Shown piece after piece: positions 14,840 to 24,210 of a DNA stretch of 64,000 bases. The notes under the pieces are model-generated. The model worked only from the letters and a program-made list of their open reading frames with translations. It was not told the DNA's origin and searched no databases. The stretch lies in the NCBI GenBank assembly GCA_910587765.1, contig CAJUNR010000017.1:1-64000 (forward strand), given 5' to 3'. Both the position numbers and the translations under genes were made by a program. Source of the stretch: an uncultured Lachnospiraceae bacterium (GTDB lineage: Bacteria; Bacillota; Clostridia; Lachnospirales; Lachnospiraceae). Every line of letters begins with the position of its first letter. Position 1 is the first letter of the stretch.

Positions 14840-15355
14840 TTACATTTTCCTGATTTCTGTGAAACTGATTTCCACCGGCGTTTCACGGCCAAACAGATCG
14901 ACGTTAATGGTCACGCTCTGTTTGTTCTCATTGATCGCCTGGATGATTCCTGCCGTATCCTTCCATACGCCGCCGATGACGACGATGCTGTCGCCTTCCG
15001 CGTAATCCATCTGTACGGCGTCCGCATGGATTCCAAGCGGCCTCATCTCTTCGTCTGTAAGCGGAACTGGTTTCGACCCGGGACCAACAAACCCGGTCAC
15101 TCCTCTGGTATTGCGCACCACATACCAGGTATCGTCATTCATGATCATATTGATCAGAACATACCCCGGGAACATCTTTTTCTGTACCTGACGGCTCTGG
15201 CCGTCCTTCATCTCCACTACATCCTGCATCGGAACCCTGACTTCGAGAATCTGTTCTTCAAGATGTCTGTTTTCGATCGTTTTCTCGATGTTGGCCTTGA
15301 CCTTGTTCTCATATCCGGAATAGGTATGGACTACATACCAGTTTGCTTCTGACAT
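14840..15355 (-). CDS. nusG: Transcription elongation/antitermination factor NusG
   Basis: Binds RNA polymerase through its NGN domain and links it to Rho or the ribosome. The 171-residue product starts SEANWYVVHTYSGYENKVK, includes KKMFPGYVLINM and RGVTGFVGPG of the NGN domain, and ends with a KOW domain (EGDSIVVIGGVWKDTAGII). Lies immediately downstream of secE, as in most bacteria. Full length. Confidence 0.96.
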   Translation of the reverse strand: MSEANWYVVHTYSGYENKVKANIEKTIENRHLEEQILEVRVPMQDVVEMKDGQSRQVQKKMFPGYVLINMIMNDDTWYVVRNTRGVTGFVGPGSKPVPLTDEEMRPLGIHADAVQMDYAEGDSIVVIGGVWKDTAGIIQAINENKQSVTINVDLFGRETPVEISFTEIRKM

Positions 15356-15375
15356 AAAATCACCTTTCCCCTGAA

Positions 15376-15576
15376 CTATAATGTTACCAGTACGTCAATC
15401 CCGAAAGTCATGAGCATATCCAGTATCTTGATAATGAGCGCCAGAGCGACAGAGGTACCGACTACCGCTATGGTCTGTTTTGTAAGTGATTTCTGATCCG
15501 GCCAGACAATCTTCTTAAACTCGGCCTTCATGCCCTTCCACCAGTCCGGCTTCTGAGCCTTTTTTGCATCTCCCAT
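15376..15576 (-). CDS. secE: Preprotein translocase subunit SecE
   Basis: Small membrane subunit of the SecYEG channel. The 66-residue product has the short Gram-positive form: a cytoplasmic amphipathic segment (WWKGMKAEFKKIVWPDQKSL) followed by one membrane helix (AVVGTSVALALIIKILDML). AAGGAAG precedes the ATG. Between rpmG and nusG. Confidence 0.95.
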   Translation of the reverse strand: MGDAKKAQKPDWWKGMKAEFKKIVWPDQKSLTKQTIAVVGTSVALALIIKILDMLMTFGIDVLVTL

Positions 15577-15607
15577 CTTGTCACTTCCTTTACTCGCCGG
15601 GGTTTTG

Positions 15608-15757
15608 CTACTTCGTCTCTTTATGAAGAGTGTGTTTCTTACAGAAACGGCAGTACTTTTTGGTTTCCATCCGGTCCGGATGAAGTTTCTTCTCCTTGGT
15701 CATGTTGTAGTTACGCTGTTTGCACTCCGTACATGCCAATGTGATTCTTACGCGCAC
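15608..15757 (-). CDS. rpmG: 50S ribosomal protein L33, zinc-binding form
   Basis: A 49-residue protein: RVRITLACTECKQRNYNMTK, then KEKKLHPDRMETKKYCRFCK and a short lysine-rich end. Two CxxC pairs (CTEC and CRFC) show the zinc-binding type of L33. It starts at a GTG with GAGGTGG 6 bases upstream. First gene of rpmG-secE-nusG-rplK-rplA, the standard order in Firmicutes. Confidence 0.95.
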   Translation of the reverse strand: MRVRITLACTECKQRNYNMTKEKKLHPDRMETKKYCRFCKKHTLHKETK

Positions 15758-15857
15758 AACTTTCCACCTCGCTTTTATACTTTTTTCTTTGGTGATCCTG
15801 CGAAAACCACCAATTTTTAGGCATAAAAAAAAAGCCTAAACTTCCATTCGCAAAGCT

Positions 15858-15886
15858 ACTATAACACAGCCGCGCACGGAAGTCAA
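15858..15886 (-). promoter_or_regulatory. Promoter of rpmG-secE-nusG-rplK-rplA
   Basis: TTGACT (15881-15886), 17-base spacer, TATAGT (15858-15863). A leader of about 95 bases follows; it contains a hairpin TTTAGGC / GCCTAAA whose loop is a run of nine T residues. Confidence 0.8.
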
Positions 15887-15903
15887 GGCTTTTGAAGTTT
15901 TTC

Positions 15904-16719
15904 TTACGCTTCCCCGTTCCAGTGCGTCTGCGGCGGCTCCAGCGCCTCCTCTTTGATCTTCTGAAGCCCTTTCCACATATAGAAAGCGGAAATACCGTAA
16001 TCAACGACATAGAAGAACGGAATCGTAAAAGGTACCCACGAATAGACGCACTCTACCGCCAGCGCAGGCGTTCTGGCATAGATGGCAAGCTTGTACAGCT
16101 CACCGAACCGCAGGCCGCACCCCATGACCGCGGAAAGGATGGTGCCGATCACCGCAACCACCAGCGCGCCGCCGAAGAATCCCAGAAGGCCGGCGCAGAG
16201 GATGAATACCGTAACCAGCCAGACAAAAACAGGAATCAGCGGAAGGAACTCCGCGAACAGCGTCTCCCGGTTCCAGTCTCCGAGCTCCAGTTCCTCGTAG
16301 GAGACGCGGATCACGGAACTGCCCTCCGCTTTCACAATCATATGTTCCGCATCCATCACCAGCACCCGGTCAAAGGCGAGGAGATCCACGTCCGTGATCT
16401 CCTCCGTGACGGCTCTGTCCGTATCCACCCGCAGATAGATGCCGCCGTACTGCGTGTCGTATTCCTGAATATCAAAGGTCCCGTCCACCCACAGCCTGCC
16501 CTCCTCCAGACGAAAGTCCGGAACGATCTCCTTCGCGATATTCCCGAAACCGCCGAAGGTCAGGATGGTAACGGCGATCGGCAGTATCATGGACAGAATA
16601 AAATACAGCGCGCTCAGCAGAAGGCCGTATAGAAACGCCCGTCCTCCCTTGTTCCTCCGGAATACCGGATAACTTTTAAAATCATACACTGCGTGCAGCA
16701 GTTCCGCAAACAAATTCAA
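15904..16719 (-). CDS. DUF1189-family membrane protein
   Basis: A 271-residue integral membrane protein. One helix near residues 30-60 (FLYGLLLSALYFILSMILPIAVTILTF region), an extracytoplasmic segment of about 110 residues with many Asp/Glu, then three or four hydrophobic helices (PLIPVFVWLVTVFILCAGLL onwards). This layout and sequence resemble DUF1189 proteins of Firmicutes, whose function is unknown. Starts at TTG with AGGGAGG 8 bases upstream; no better start is near. It stands between the MATE exporter and the rpmG promoter. Family call is moderate. Confidence 0.65.
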   Translation of the reverse strand: MNLFAELLHAVYDFKSYPVFRRNKGGRAFLYGLLLSALYFILSMILPIAVTILTFGGFGNIAKEIVPDFRLEEGRLWVDGTFDIQEYDTQYGGIYLRVDTDRAVTEEITDVDLLAFDRVLVMDAEHMIVKAEGSSVIRVSYEELELGDWNRETLFAEFLPLIPVFVWLVTVFILCAGLLGFFGGALVVAVIGTILSAVMGCGLRFGELYKLAIYARTPALAVECVYSWVPFTIPFFYVVDYGISAFYMWKGLQKIKEEALEPPQTHWNGEA

Positions 16720-16808
16720 TCTTCTTCCCTCCCTGGCATATCCATATTTTTTGCCGCCGGGAGCCGCCCCGGACTCCGTGTGCCTCTCCGAAGCCTCCCG
16801 GCTCTGTC

Positions 16809-18155
16809 TCAGTCAAGTTCCGACAGGATCCCGCGGTTCACCCGGACCATAAAATAGAGCGTCATGGCCAGAGACATCAGCTCCGCAATCGGAAGCGCCC
16901 ACCAGACATAGTTCACATTGCCGGGCAGAGACAGCAGCCAGGCGGCCGGAAGCAGCACGACGAGCTGTCTGGCCACCGACACGACCATGCTGTAGACGGA
17001 ACGCCCCAGCGCCTGAAAGACACTGCCGCAGGCGATGCAGAAACCGGCCAGTATAAAGCTCAGGCTGATGATCCGCAGCGCCGGAATCCCAATCGCCATC
17101 ATCGTATCCGACGCGTTGAACATCTGCAGAAGCTTTGCCGGAATCGTCTGAAACACCAGAAAACCCAGAACCATAATAGACATGGCATAGACAATGCTGT
17201 GCCTGACGGTGTCCAGCACCCGGCCCTTGTTCTTCGCGCCGTAATTATAGGCAATGATCGGAATGATCCCGCTGTTCAGTCCGAAGACCGGCATAAACAC
17301 GAAGCTCTGAAGCTTGAAATAAACTCCGAAGACCGCCGTGGCCGTGGCCGTGAAGGAGATCAGAATCCGGTTCATTCCGTAGACCATCACGGAACCGATG
17401 GCCTGCATGATGATCGAGGGAACGCCGATTCCGTAGATCTGACGGATCACCGGAAAATCCACGCGAGCGCTCTTCATACAGATCCGGACCTCATGATTCT
17501 TCGTATAATTGAGCCAGACCGCGAGAATCCCCGCCACGATCTGGCCGGTCACCGTCGCGACCGCCGCGCCGGTCACGCCCATCTTCGGAAAGCCGAGCAG
17601 ACCGAAGATCATGATCGGATCGAGAATGATGTTGACCAGCGCGCCCACGCCCTGGGTAAACATCGTATAGATCGTCTTGCCGGTCGCCTGCAGAAGCCGT
17701 TCAAACATCACCTGAGTGAATACGCCGAAGGACAGGCAGCAGCAAACGGACAGATACTGCTTTCCGTACAGAATGATTTCTTCTATATCCGTCTGGCTCC
17801 TGTAGAAAAGATCCAGCAGAAACAGGCCGACAAACAGAAACAGCAGGTAGCTGAAGCCCACCAGAAAAACCGCGTTCTCCGCGATCTTATTTACCTTTTT
17901 ATAATCCTTCCCGCCCAGCGAACGGGCCAGCAGCGCGTTCACGCCCACCGCGGTGCCGACACCCACCGCAATCATCAGATTCTGTATGGGAAATGCCATG
18001 GACACCGCGGTAAGCGCGTTCTCATTGATCTTCGCCACGAAAATACTGTCCACAATGTTATATAACGCCTGCACCAGCATGGAAGCCATAATCGGCAGGG
18101 ACATGGATATAATCAGTCTGTTTACAGGCATCACGCCCATCTTGTTCTCTTCCAC
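16809..18155 (-). CDS. MATE-family multidrug exporter
   Basis: Cation-coupled exporter of the MATE family, 448 residues with twelve hydrophobic segments. The family N-terminus is clear: NRLIISMSLPIMASMLVQALYNIVDSIFVAKI, followed by ALTAVSMAFPIQNLMIAVGVGTAVGVNALLAR; the duplicated half starts near FPVIRQIYGIGVPSIIMQAI. Start is a GTG with GAGGAG 9 bases upstream. It follows glucokinase by about 65 bases and may share that operon. Substrate cannot be predicted. Confidence 0.92.
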   Translation of the reverse strand: MEENKMGVMPVNRLIISMSLPIMASMLVQALYNIVDSIFVAKINENALTAVSMAFPIQNLMIAVGVGTAVGVNALLARSLGGKDYKKVNKIAENAVFLVGFSYLLFLFVGLFLLDLFYRSQTDIEEIILYGKQYLSVCCCLSFGVFTQVMFERLLQATGKTIYTMFTQGVGALVNIILDPIMIFGLLGFPKMGVTGAAVATVTGQIVAGILAVWLNYTKNHEVRICMKSARVDFPVIRQIYGIGVPSIIMQAIGSVMVYGMNRILISFTATATAVFGVYFKLQSFVFMPVFGLNSGIIPIIAYNYGAKNKGRVLDTVRHSIVYAMSIMVLGFLVFQTIPAKLLQMFNASDTMMAIGIPALRIISLSFILAGFCIACGSVFQALGRSVYSMVVSVARQLVVLLPAAWLLSLPGNVNYVWWALPIAELMSLAMTLYFMVRVNRGILSELD

Positions 18156-18220
18156 CCTCGCTGTCTCCTCTCTTGTACCGGAACCGTCCGGAAATCGCCT
18201 GCCGCAGGAAAAGCCGCGCG

Positions 18221-19153
18221 TCAGAGCACCAGCTTCGCCGAACCGAAAATTCCAGCGTCGTTTCCCAGCGTCGCCAAGACGAACTCCGCATCCCGGCAGG
18301 CCTTGTATGTATATTTCACGTAGTATTTCTTAATATAATCCAGAACGACAGGGCCGGCCTTGGACATGCCGCCGCCGATCACAAACACTTCCGGGTCCAC
18401 CGTACTCGCGATGTTGGCCAGCGCGGTTCCCATATATTTTCCGAAGCGCTCCGCCACCCCGCAGGCAAACGCGTCCCCGTCCTTGACCGCGTCCCAGATA
18501 TCCTTCGCCGTCATGCTCTCCGGCTCCAGAACCGTCTCTTTCGGATCCGTCTCCCGCATCCATCTCGCCAGCCGGACAATTCCGTTGGCGGACGCCACCT
18601 GCTCCAGACATCCCTGGTTGCCGCAGCCGCAGAGTCCCGGAATTGTATCGTCCACATGAATATGGCCGATCTCGCCGCCGGCGCCGTTCACGCCCACGAT
18701 GATCTGCCCGTCGATGATGATGCCGCCGCCCACGCCGGTCCCCAGCGTGACCATCACGCCGTTTTTATGTCCCGCCGCCGCGCCTTTCCACATCTCGCCC
18801 AGCGCCGCCACGTTGGCGTCGTTTCCGCCTCTGCAGATCACGCCGGTCAGCTCCGACAGTTCCTTCGTCACTTCTTTGTAGCCCCAGCCGAGATTCGCCG
18901 TATGCGGCACCACTCCGTCGGCATTGATCGGTCCCGGAACGCCGATTCCGATGCCCGCCACCTCGTCTCTGGATATGTTTTTCTCCACGAGCTTCGCCAG
19001 CGCGTAAGCCGCGATATCCGGCAGAATGGCCTTGCCGCCGTCTTCCGTGCGGGTCGGGATCTCCCATTTGTCCACCAACTGACCGTCGGTCTTGAAGAGT
19101 CCCATCTTTACCGTCGTTCCGCCTACATCAATTCCGAAGCAATACTCTTTCAT
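18221..19153 (-). CDS. glcK: ROK-family glucokinase
   Basis: Phosphorylates free glucose to glucose-6-phosphate. The 310-residue product begins with the phosphate-binding GIDVGGTTVKMGLF, has GGNDANVAALGE (catalytic Asp), the GTGVGGGIIIDG adenosine-side loop, and the ROK zinc cluster CGCGNQGCLEQ. This form matches Gram-positive glucokinases rather than ROK repressors because there is no N-terminal DNA-binding domain. It follows hprK by 17 bases, so glucose phosphorylation and catabolite-control kinase are co-expressed. Confidence 0.92.
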   Translation of the reverse strand: MKEYCFGIDVGGTTVKMGLFKTDGQLVDKWEIPTRTEDGGKAILPDIAAYALAKLVEKNISRDEVAGIGIGVPGPINADGVVPHTANLGWGYKEVTKELSELTGVICRGGNDANVAALGEMWKGAAAGHKNGVMVTLGTGVGGGIIIDGQIIVGVNGAGGEIGHIHVDDTIPGLCGCGNQGCLEQVASANGIVRLARWMRETDPKETVLEPESMTAKDIWDAVKDGDAFACGVAERFGKYMGTALANIASTVDPEVFVIGGGMSKAGPVVLDYIKKYYVKYTYKACRDAEFVLATLGNDAGIFGSAKLVL

Positions 19154-19170
19154 CTTCTGATTCCCCCATT

Positions 19171-20100
19171 TTATCGTTTATTTTTGTTAATGCTCTCCTG
19201 CACCCTGCGGTACAGTTCCTGCGCGGCATTGTAACCCATCTTCTTCTGCCTGTGGTTGACTGCGGCCGCCTCCACAATGATCGCCAGGTTCCTGCCCGGA
19301 CGGATCGGAATCGAATGGCAGATCACTTTATTTCCCAGAAACTCCGTATATTCTTCATTGAGTCCCAGACGATCGTACTCCTTGTCCTTATCCCATTCCT
19401 CCAGTTTGATGACCATATCCAGCGTCTGCGTTTCCTTGACGCTCTCCACGCCGTACAGCGTCTTCACGTCAATGATGCCGATTCCCCGAAGCTCGATAAA
19501 ATGCCTCGTAATTTCGGGTGAGGTTCCGACCAGCGTATCGTCGCTGACTTTGTGAATCTCCACCACATCGTCGGTGATCAGACGGTGCCCTCTCTTCAAA
19601 AGCTCCAGCGCCGCCTCGCTTTTGCCGATTCCGCTCTCGCCCATGATCAGAACGCCTTCTCCGTATACGTCCACCAGCACCCCGTGAATCGAGATGCAGG
19701 GAGCCAATTCCACGTTCAGCCAGCGGATAATCTCCGCCATCAGGGACGAGGTCGTCCGCTCGCTGGAGAGCAGCGGCTTTTTGTACTTTTTCGCGAGCTC
19801 GATCATCGCCTCCTCGGGCTCCGTCCTCGACGCGTAGATCACGCAGGGAATCCTGCTGGACATAAAAAGCTCGTAATTTTTCATCTTCACTTCCGGATCC
19901 AGGCTGTTCAGATACGTATACTCCACGTACCCGATGATCTGTACCCTGTCGCAGGCGAAATGCTCGAAATATCCCGAAAGCTGGAGCGCCGGCCGGTTGA
20001 TCTCTGAACTGTTGATCTCGATCCCGTCGGTCTCCACCTCCGGCACCAGATTCGTAAGTCCCAGTTTGTCAATCATCTTGTTCAGTGCTACTGTCTGCAT
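19171..20100 (-). CDS. hprK: HPr kinase/phosphorylase
   Basis: Phosphorylates and dephosphorylates Ser46 of HPr, the switch of carbon catabolite repression in Firmicutes. The 309-residue protein has the N-terminal domain (LVPEVETDGIEIN), the Walker A GESGIGKSEAALELLKRGH, and the family signature LRGIGIIDVKTLYG. Start at the ATG at 20100 has AAGGAG 9 bases upstream; an in-frame GTG 21 bases earlier is poorly spaced. Between uvrC and glcK. A matching HPr gene lies at 49895. Confidence 0.96.
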   Translation of the reverse strand: MQTVALNKMIDKLGLTNLVPEVETDGIEINSSEINRPALQLSGYFEHFACDRVQIIGYVEYTYLNSLDPEVKMKNYELFMSSRIPCVIYASRTEPEEAMIELAKKYKKPLLSSERTTSSLMAEIIRWLNVELAPCISIHGVLVDVYGEGVLIMGESGIGKSEAALELLKRGHRLITDDVVEIHKVSDDTLVGTSPEITRHFIELRGIGIIDVKTLYGVESVKETQTLDMVIKLEEWDKDKEYDRLGLNEEYTEFLGNKVICHSIPIRPGRNLAIIVEAAAVNHRQKKMGYNAAQELYRRVQESINKNKR

Positions 20101-20181
20101 AGGTGTGTTCTCCTTCTTCACGGATTGCCGGCTTCCTCCTCTGTTCCGCGCCGGCCCTCATGCACAATCATACCATTTTTT

Positions 20182-21996
20182 TTACTGCTTATCAATATGA
20201 AAGAACTCAAATACCTGACGGGCAGCGCGCGCATTCATACCGGGGACCGCGGACAGCGCCTCGATATCGGCGCTGCGGATCTCCTCCAGCGTCTGAAATC
20301 CTTTCATGAGCGCTTTCCTGCGGGCCGGGCCGATGCCCGGTATATCGTCCAGCACCGAATGAACCTGTTCTCTGCTGCGGAGCGACCGGTGGTATTCAAT
20401 GGCGAAGCGGTGCGCTTCATCCTGGATTCTGGTCACAAGCCGGAACCCTTCGCTGTCCCGGTCGATGGGAAGCTCCATGTTGTTATAGTAGATGCCTCTG
20501 GTGCGGTGCCGGTCATCCTTGACCATGCCGCATACAGGCACATGGACACCCACCGCCTCCATCACCTTGAGCGCGATATTCACCTGCCCCCGGCCTCCGT
20601 CCATCATGATCAGGTCCGGATAATTTTCATAGTGGGACAGCCTTCTGGTCAGCATCTCCTCCATGCTGGCGTAGTCGTCCGCCCCCTGCACGCCCCGGAT
20701 GCGGAACTTCCGGTAATCCGAACGTTTGGGCCGTCCTTTTTCATAGACGACCATGGAGCCGACGGTCTGAAAACCGCTGATATTGGAAATATCGTACGCC
20801 TCCACCCGATGAATGCCGGGAAGCCCCAGAAGCTTCGCGATCTCCTTCATGGCGCCGATCGTGCGCCCTTCTTCTCTGCGGATCCGCTCCTTATCCTGGG
20901 TCAGCACTATCTGCGCATTCTTCAGAGCCAGCTCCACCAGCTTCTCCTTCTCTCCCTTTCTGGGCACATGAATGTGAACCCTTTGTCCTCTCCTGCTGCT
21001 CAGCCACTCTTCGATCAGTTCCTTCTCCCGGATCTCGTACTGAATTATCAGTTCCCTCGGGATGTAGGGCGTACCCGCGTAAAACTGTTTGAGAAAAGCG
21101 GTCAGGACCGCCTCCTGGTCGTCCTCCCCCGCAATGTGCAGGCAGAAATGATCTCTTCCGATCAGACGTCCCTCCCGGATGAAGAAGATCTGCACCACTG
21201 CGTCCTCCTGGTCGGATGCCATAGCCACCACGTCCTTATCCTCCATATGGCTGCTGGTGATCTTCTGCTTCTGGGCAATTTTGCCGACGCTGTTTAAAAG
21301 CTCCCGGTATTCGATGGCTTTCTCAAACTGCAGATTCTCCGACGCCGCCTGCATCTTTTCTTCAAGCTCTTTCAGGATCGGGGAATAATTGCCGCCCAGA
21401 AAAGAGAGCGCCTTCTTCACCGCCTCCGCGTACTCCTCCTTCGTTATGTAACCCTGACAGGGAGCCGGACACTGATGAATATGATAATTCAGGCAGGGCC
21501 GTTCCTTCCCCTGCATCTTAGGCAGCGCTTTATTGCAGGTCCGTATCCCGTACAGTTTGTGAATGAGGTCAATCGTATCCTTCACCGCCCCCGCGCTGGT
21601 GTACGGTCCAAAATATTTCGCCCGGTCCTTCCGCATCTGTCTCGCCAGCATCACACGCGGATAATCTTCCTGCGCCGTTACCTTGATAAACGGATACGCC
21701 TTGTCGTCCATCAGCATGGTGTTGTATTTGGGCCGGTGTTCCTTGATCAGATTGCACTCCAGCACGAGCGCTTCCAGCTCCGAATCCGTAATGATGTACT
21801 CAAACCGGGCGATGTGCGTCACCATCTGCTCGATCTTCACGCCCTTGTTCCTGCTGGACTGAAAATACTGGCGCACCCGGTTTTTGAGAGAAACCGCCTT
21901 TCCCACATAGATGATCGCGTCTCTCTCATCATGCATCAGATAGACTCCCGGCTTCGACGGCAGCTTCTTCAGTTCCTCTTCAATATCAAACGTCAT
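20182..21996 (-). CDS. uvrC: Excinuclease ABC subunit C
   Basis: Dual-incision nuclease of nucleotide excision repair. The 604-residue product has the N-terminal GIY-YIG domain (PSKPGVYLMHDERDAIIYVGKAVSLKNRVR), the cysteine segment of the middle part (GKERPCLNYHIHQCPAPCQGY), the UVR motif (NLQFEKAIEYRELL), the RNase H-like C-terminal nuclease (EAYDISNISG, DLIMMDGGRGQV) and tandem HhH motifs at the end (IPGIGPARRKALM). Start MTFDIEEEL is chosen because AGGAGG lies just upstream; a longer ORF running into ftsH has no site. Confidence 0.96.
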   Translation of the reverse strand: MTFDIEEELKKLPSKPGVYLMHDERDAIIYVGKAVSLKNRVRQYFQSSRNKGVKIEQMVTHIARFEYIITDSELEALVLECNLIKEHRPKYNTMLMDDKAYPFIKVTAQEDYPRVMLARQMRKDRAKYFGPYTSAGAVKDTIDLIHKLYGIRTCNKALPKMQGKERPCLNYHIHQCPAPCQGYITKEEYAEAVKKALSFLGGNYSPILKELEEKMQAASENLQFEKAIEYRELLNSVGKIAQKQKITSSHMEDKDVVAMASDQEDAVVQIFFIREGRLIGRDHFCLHIAGEDDQEAVLTAFLKQFYAGTPYIPRELIIQYEIREKELIEEWLSSRRGQRVHIHVPRKGEKEKLVELALKNAQIVLTQDKERIRREEGRTIGAMKEIAKLLGLPGIHRVEAYDISNISGFQTVGSMVVYEKGRPKRSDYRKFRIRGVQGADDYASMEEMLTRRLSHYENYPDLIMMDGGRGQVNIALKVMEAVGVHVPVCGMVKDDRHRTRGIYYNNMELPIDRDSEGFRLVTRIQDEAHRFAIEYHRSLRSREQVHSVLDDIPGIGPARRKALMKGFQTLEEIRSADIEALSAVPGMNARAARQVFEFFHIDKQ

Positions 21997-22123
21997 CCCC
22001 GGACCTCCTCTCTTCCCCTCTGACGACAGACAGCCGTTTCGACACCCCTTAAACGGCTGCGGCGGCAGATTTCTTTTGCAGTGCGCGCCAGCAAAGGCTG
22101 CCACATGTCTGTGACAGCCCGAT

Positions 22124-24019
22124 TCATTCGGCAAAGATCAGCTCTTCCTGCTGATACCCTTCCGTCTCTTCCTTAACCTTGTGGAAAATCTCCATAAATT
22201 CCCGGCCGGTGATCGTCTCCTTCTCGATCAGGAACTCCGATATCCGGTCCAGACATTCCCGGTTCTCCGCCAGCAGACGCTTCGCCTCCGCATAGGATTC
22301 CTTCAGAATCCGCATCACCTCGCTGTCCACTTCCGCCGCCGTTTCATCGCTGCAGTTCATTACGGTTCCGTTATTCAGGTACATGCTTTCCTTCGCCTCG
22401 AGCCCCATCAGCCCGAACTTGTCGGACATCCCGTACTGGGTCACCATGGCCCGCGCCAGCTTCGTCGCCTGCTGAATGTCATTGGAAGCGCCGGTGGTCA
22501 CCGTCTCAAAGACCAGCTCCTCCGCCGCGCGTCCCCCGAGATACCCTACCAGCATGGCTTCGAGTTCCTTCTTCGTATTCAGATATTTTTCTTCCTCCGG
22601 AACATGCATCACATATCCCAGAGCTCCCATCGTTCTCGGTACGATGGTGATTTTCTGAACCGGTTCAGAATCTTTCTGAAGAGCGCTCACCAGCGCATGC
22701 CCCACCTCATGGTACGATACGATCTTCCGCTCCTCTGCGCTCAGGATACGGTCTTTCTTCTCCTTGCCCATCAGGACGACTTCCACCGCCTCGAACAGAT
22801 CCTTCTGGGACACCGCCTGTCTCTTATTCTTGACTGCCAGAATCGCGGCTTCGTTGATCATATTGGCCAGATCGGAACCCACGGCTCCGCTGGTCGCGAG
22901 GGCGATGGCCTCCAGATCCACCGTCTCGTCCAGACGTACGTTTCTGGCGTGTACTTTGAGCACGTCCACGCGCCCTTTCAGATCCGGACGCTCCACAATG
23001 ATCCGGCGGTCAAAACGCCCCGGACGCAGAAGCGCCTGATCGAGAATCTCCGGACGGTTCGTTGCCGCCAGTACCAGACAGGCCTTGTTGCTCTCAAAGC
23101 CGTCCATCTCCGCCAGAAGCTGGTTCAGCGTCTGTTCGCGCTCGTCGTTTCCGCCGAGCTTTGAGTCGCGGCTTTTGCCGATGGCGTCGATCTCGTCGAT
23201 AAAGATAATGCACGGCGCATTTTTCTTGGCTTCGTCAAACAGATCCCGCACACGCGAAGCGCCCACACCCACGAACATCTCCACAAAATCCGAACCGGAC
23301 AGCGAGAAGAACGGCACATGCGCCTCTCCGGCCACCGCCTTGGCCAGAAGCGTCTTGCCCGTGCCGGGCGGTCCGACCAGCAGCGCCCCTTTGGGCAGCT
23401 TGGCGCCGATCTCGGCGTAGTGCTCCGGATTGTGCAGAAAATCCACCACTTCCACCAGAGACTCCTTCGCCTCCTCCTGGCCTGCCACGTCCTTGAACGT
23501 CACGCCGGTCTCTTTTTCAATGTAAACCTTGGCCTTGCTCTTGCCGACCCCCATCATACCGCCGCCGCCCATCCGTCGCATCAGGTAGCCGAACGCCACC
23601 CACAGCAGAATCAGCGGGAGCAGACTCCACACCACCTGCCATACCAGCGCGGAAAAGGTATCCTGAATATAGGGCGTGATCTCGATGTCCTTCTCCTTCA
23701 GCATGGGAAGAAGCTCCTCATCGTTCATCTTGCCGGTATAATAAGTAATCTCCACCTTCTCCATCGGCTGCGTTCTGGGCGTAATCTTCCAGGTCAGCCC
23801 GGTGTCTTCCACCTTTTCCACCTTATCTTCCTCGAGCATATCAATAAATGCGTCGTAGGTAATCTCCTTGGAGCTCGCATCCTTCATAAAGTTCTGAATA
23901 AAATTCAGTGCCAGAAAGCTTACGAGCATAAATACCAGAAATATAACCATGTTCTGCCGGTTCTTTGGTTCCTTGTGACGGTTATCTCCATCTCCTGCCG
24001 GAGTATTCTTATCACTCAT
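22124..24019 (-). CDS. ftsH: ATP-dependent zinc metalloprotease FtsH
   Basis: Membrane-anchored AAA+ protease for quality control and regulated proteolysis. 631 residues: first helix NMVIFLVFMLVSFLALNFI (about residues 24-42), extracytoplasmic domain, second helix WSLLPLILLWVAFGYLM, Walker A GPPGTGKT, Walker B IIFIDEIDAIG, second region of homology with NRPEILDQALLRPGRFD, and the zinc site HEVGHAL (most family members have HEAGH). The start at 24019 follows AAGGAGG. Own promoter at 24049-24077, divergent from pyrG. Confidence 0.97.
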   Translation of the reverse strand: MSDKNTPAGDGDNRHKEPKNRQNMVIFLVFMLVSFLALNFIQNFMKDASSKEITYDAFIDMLEEDKVEKVEDTGLTWKITPRTQPMEKVEITYYTGKMNDEELLPMLKEKDIEITPYIQDTFSALVWQVVWSLLPLILLWVAFGYLMRRMGGGGMMGVGKSKAKVYIEKETGVTFKDVAGQEEAKESLVEVVDFLHNPEHYAEIGAKLPKGALLVGPPGTGKTLLAKAVAGEAHVPFFSLSGSDFVEMFVGVGASRVRDLFDEAKKNAPCIIFIDEIDAIGKSRDSKLGGNDEREQTLNQLLAEMDGFESNKACLVLAATNRPEILDQALLRPGRFDRRIIVERPDLKGRVDVLKVHARNVRLDETVDLEAIALATSGAVGSDLANMINEAAILAVKNKRQAVSQKDLFEAVEVVLMGKEKKDRILSAEERKIVSYHEVGHALVSALQKDSEPVQKITIVPRTMGALGYVMHVPEEEKYLNTKKELEAMLVGYLGGRAAEELVFETVTTGASNDIQQATKLARAMVTQYGMSDKFGLMGLEAKESMYLNNGTVMNCSDETAAEVDSEVMRILKESYAEAKRLLAENRECLDRISEFLIEKETITGREFMEIFHKVKEETEGYQQEELIFAE

Positions 24020-24048
24020 CTTTTTCCTCCTTGCGCGTAGCACTTCCT

Positions 24049-24077
24049 ATTATAGTGAACCTTCCTTTATAAATCAA
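24049..24077 (-). promoter_or_regulatory. ftsH promoter
   Basis: TTGATT (24072-24077), 17-base spacer, TATAAT (24049-24054) on the minus strand, 30 bases before ftsH. The divergent pyrG promoter lies about 75 bases away. Confidence 0.75.
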
Positions 24078-24149
24078 TACACCTTGGGAGAAATTTTGGA
24101 TCCATTTCTTAAAAGAATATAAATATCCGTCTGTTTTTCCCGAAACAGG

Positions 24150-24178
24150 TGGATTTTTTAATACGGATAGGCTATAAT
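24150..24178 (+). promoter_or_regulatory. pyrG promoter
   Basis: Perfect TATAAT (24173-24178) with a weak -35 TGGATT (24150-24155) at 17-base spacing. The short leader begins GAAAAGAG; it has no C-run like the slippage-regulated pyrG leader of Bacillus subtilis. Confidence 0.6.
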
Positions 24179-24210
24179 GAAAAGAGTTTTTGCAGGAGGA
24201 ATCAGATCAT

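Noticed and set aside
15818..15840. Hairpin TTAGGC/GCCTAA with a poly-A/T loop as a terminator
   Set aside because: The T-run lies in the loop and not after the stem; it is in the leader of rpmG and gives no good termination signal.
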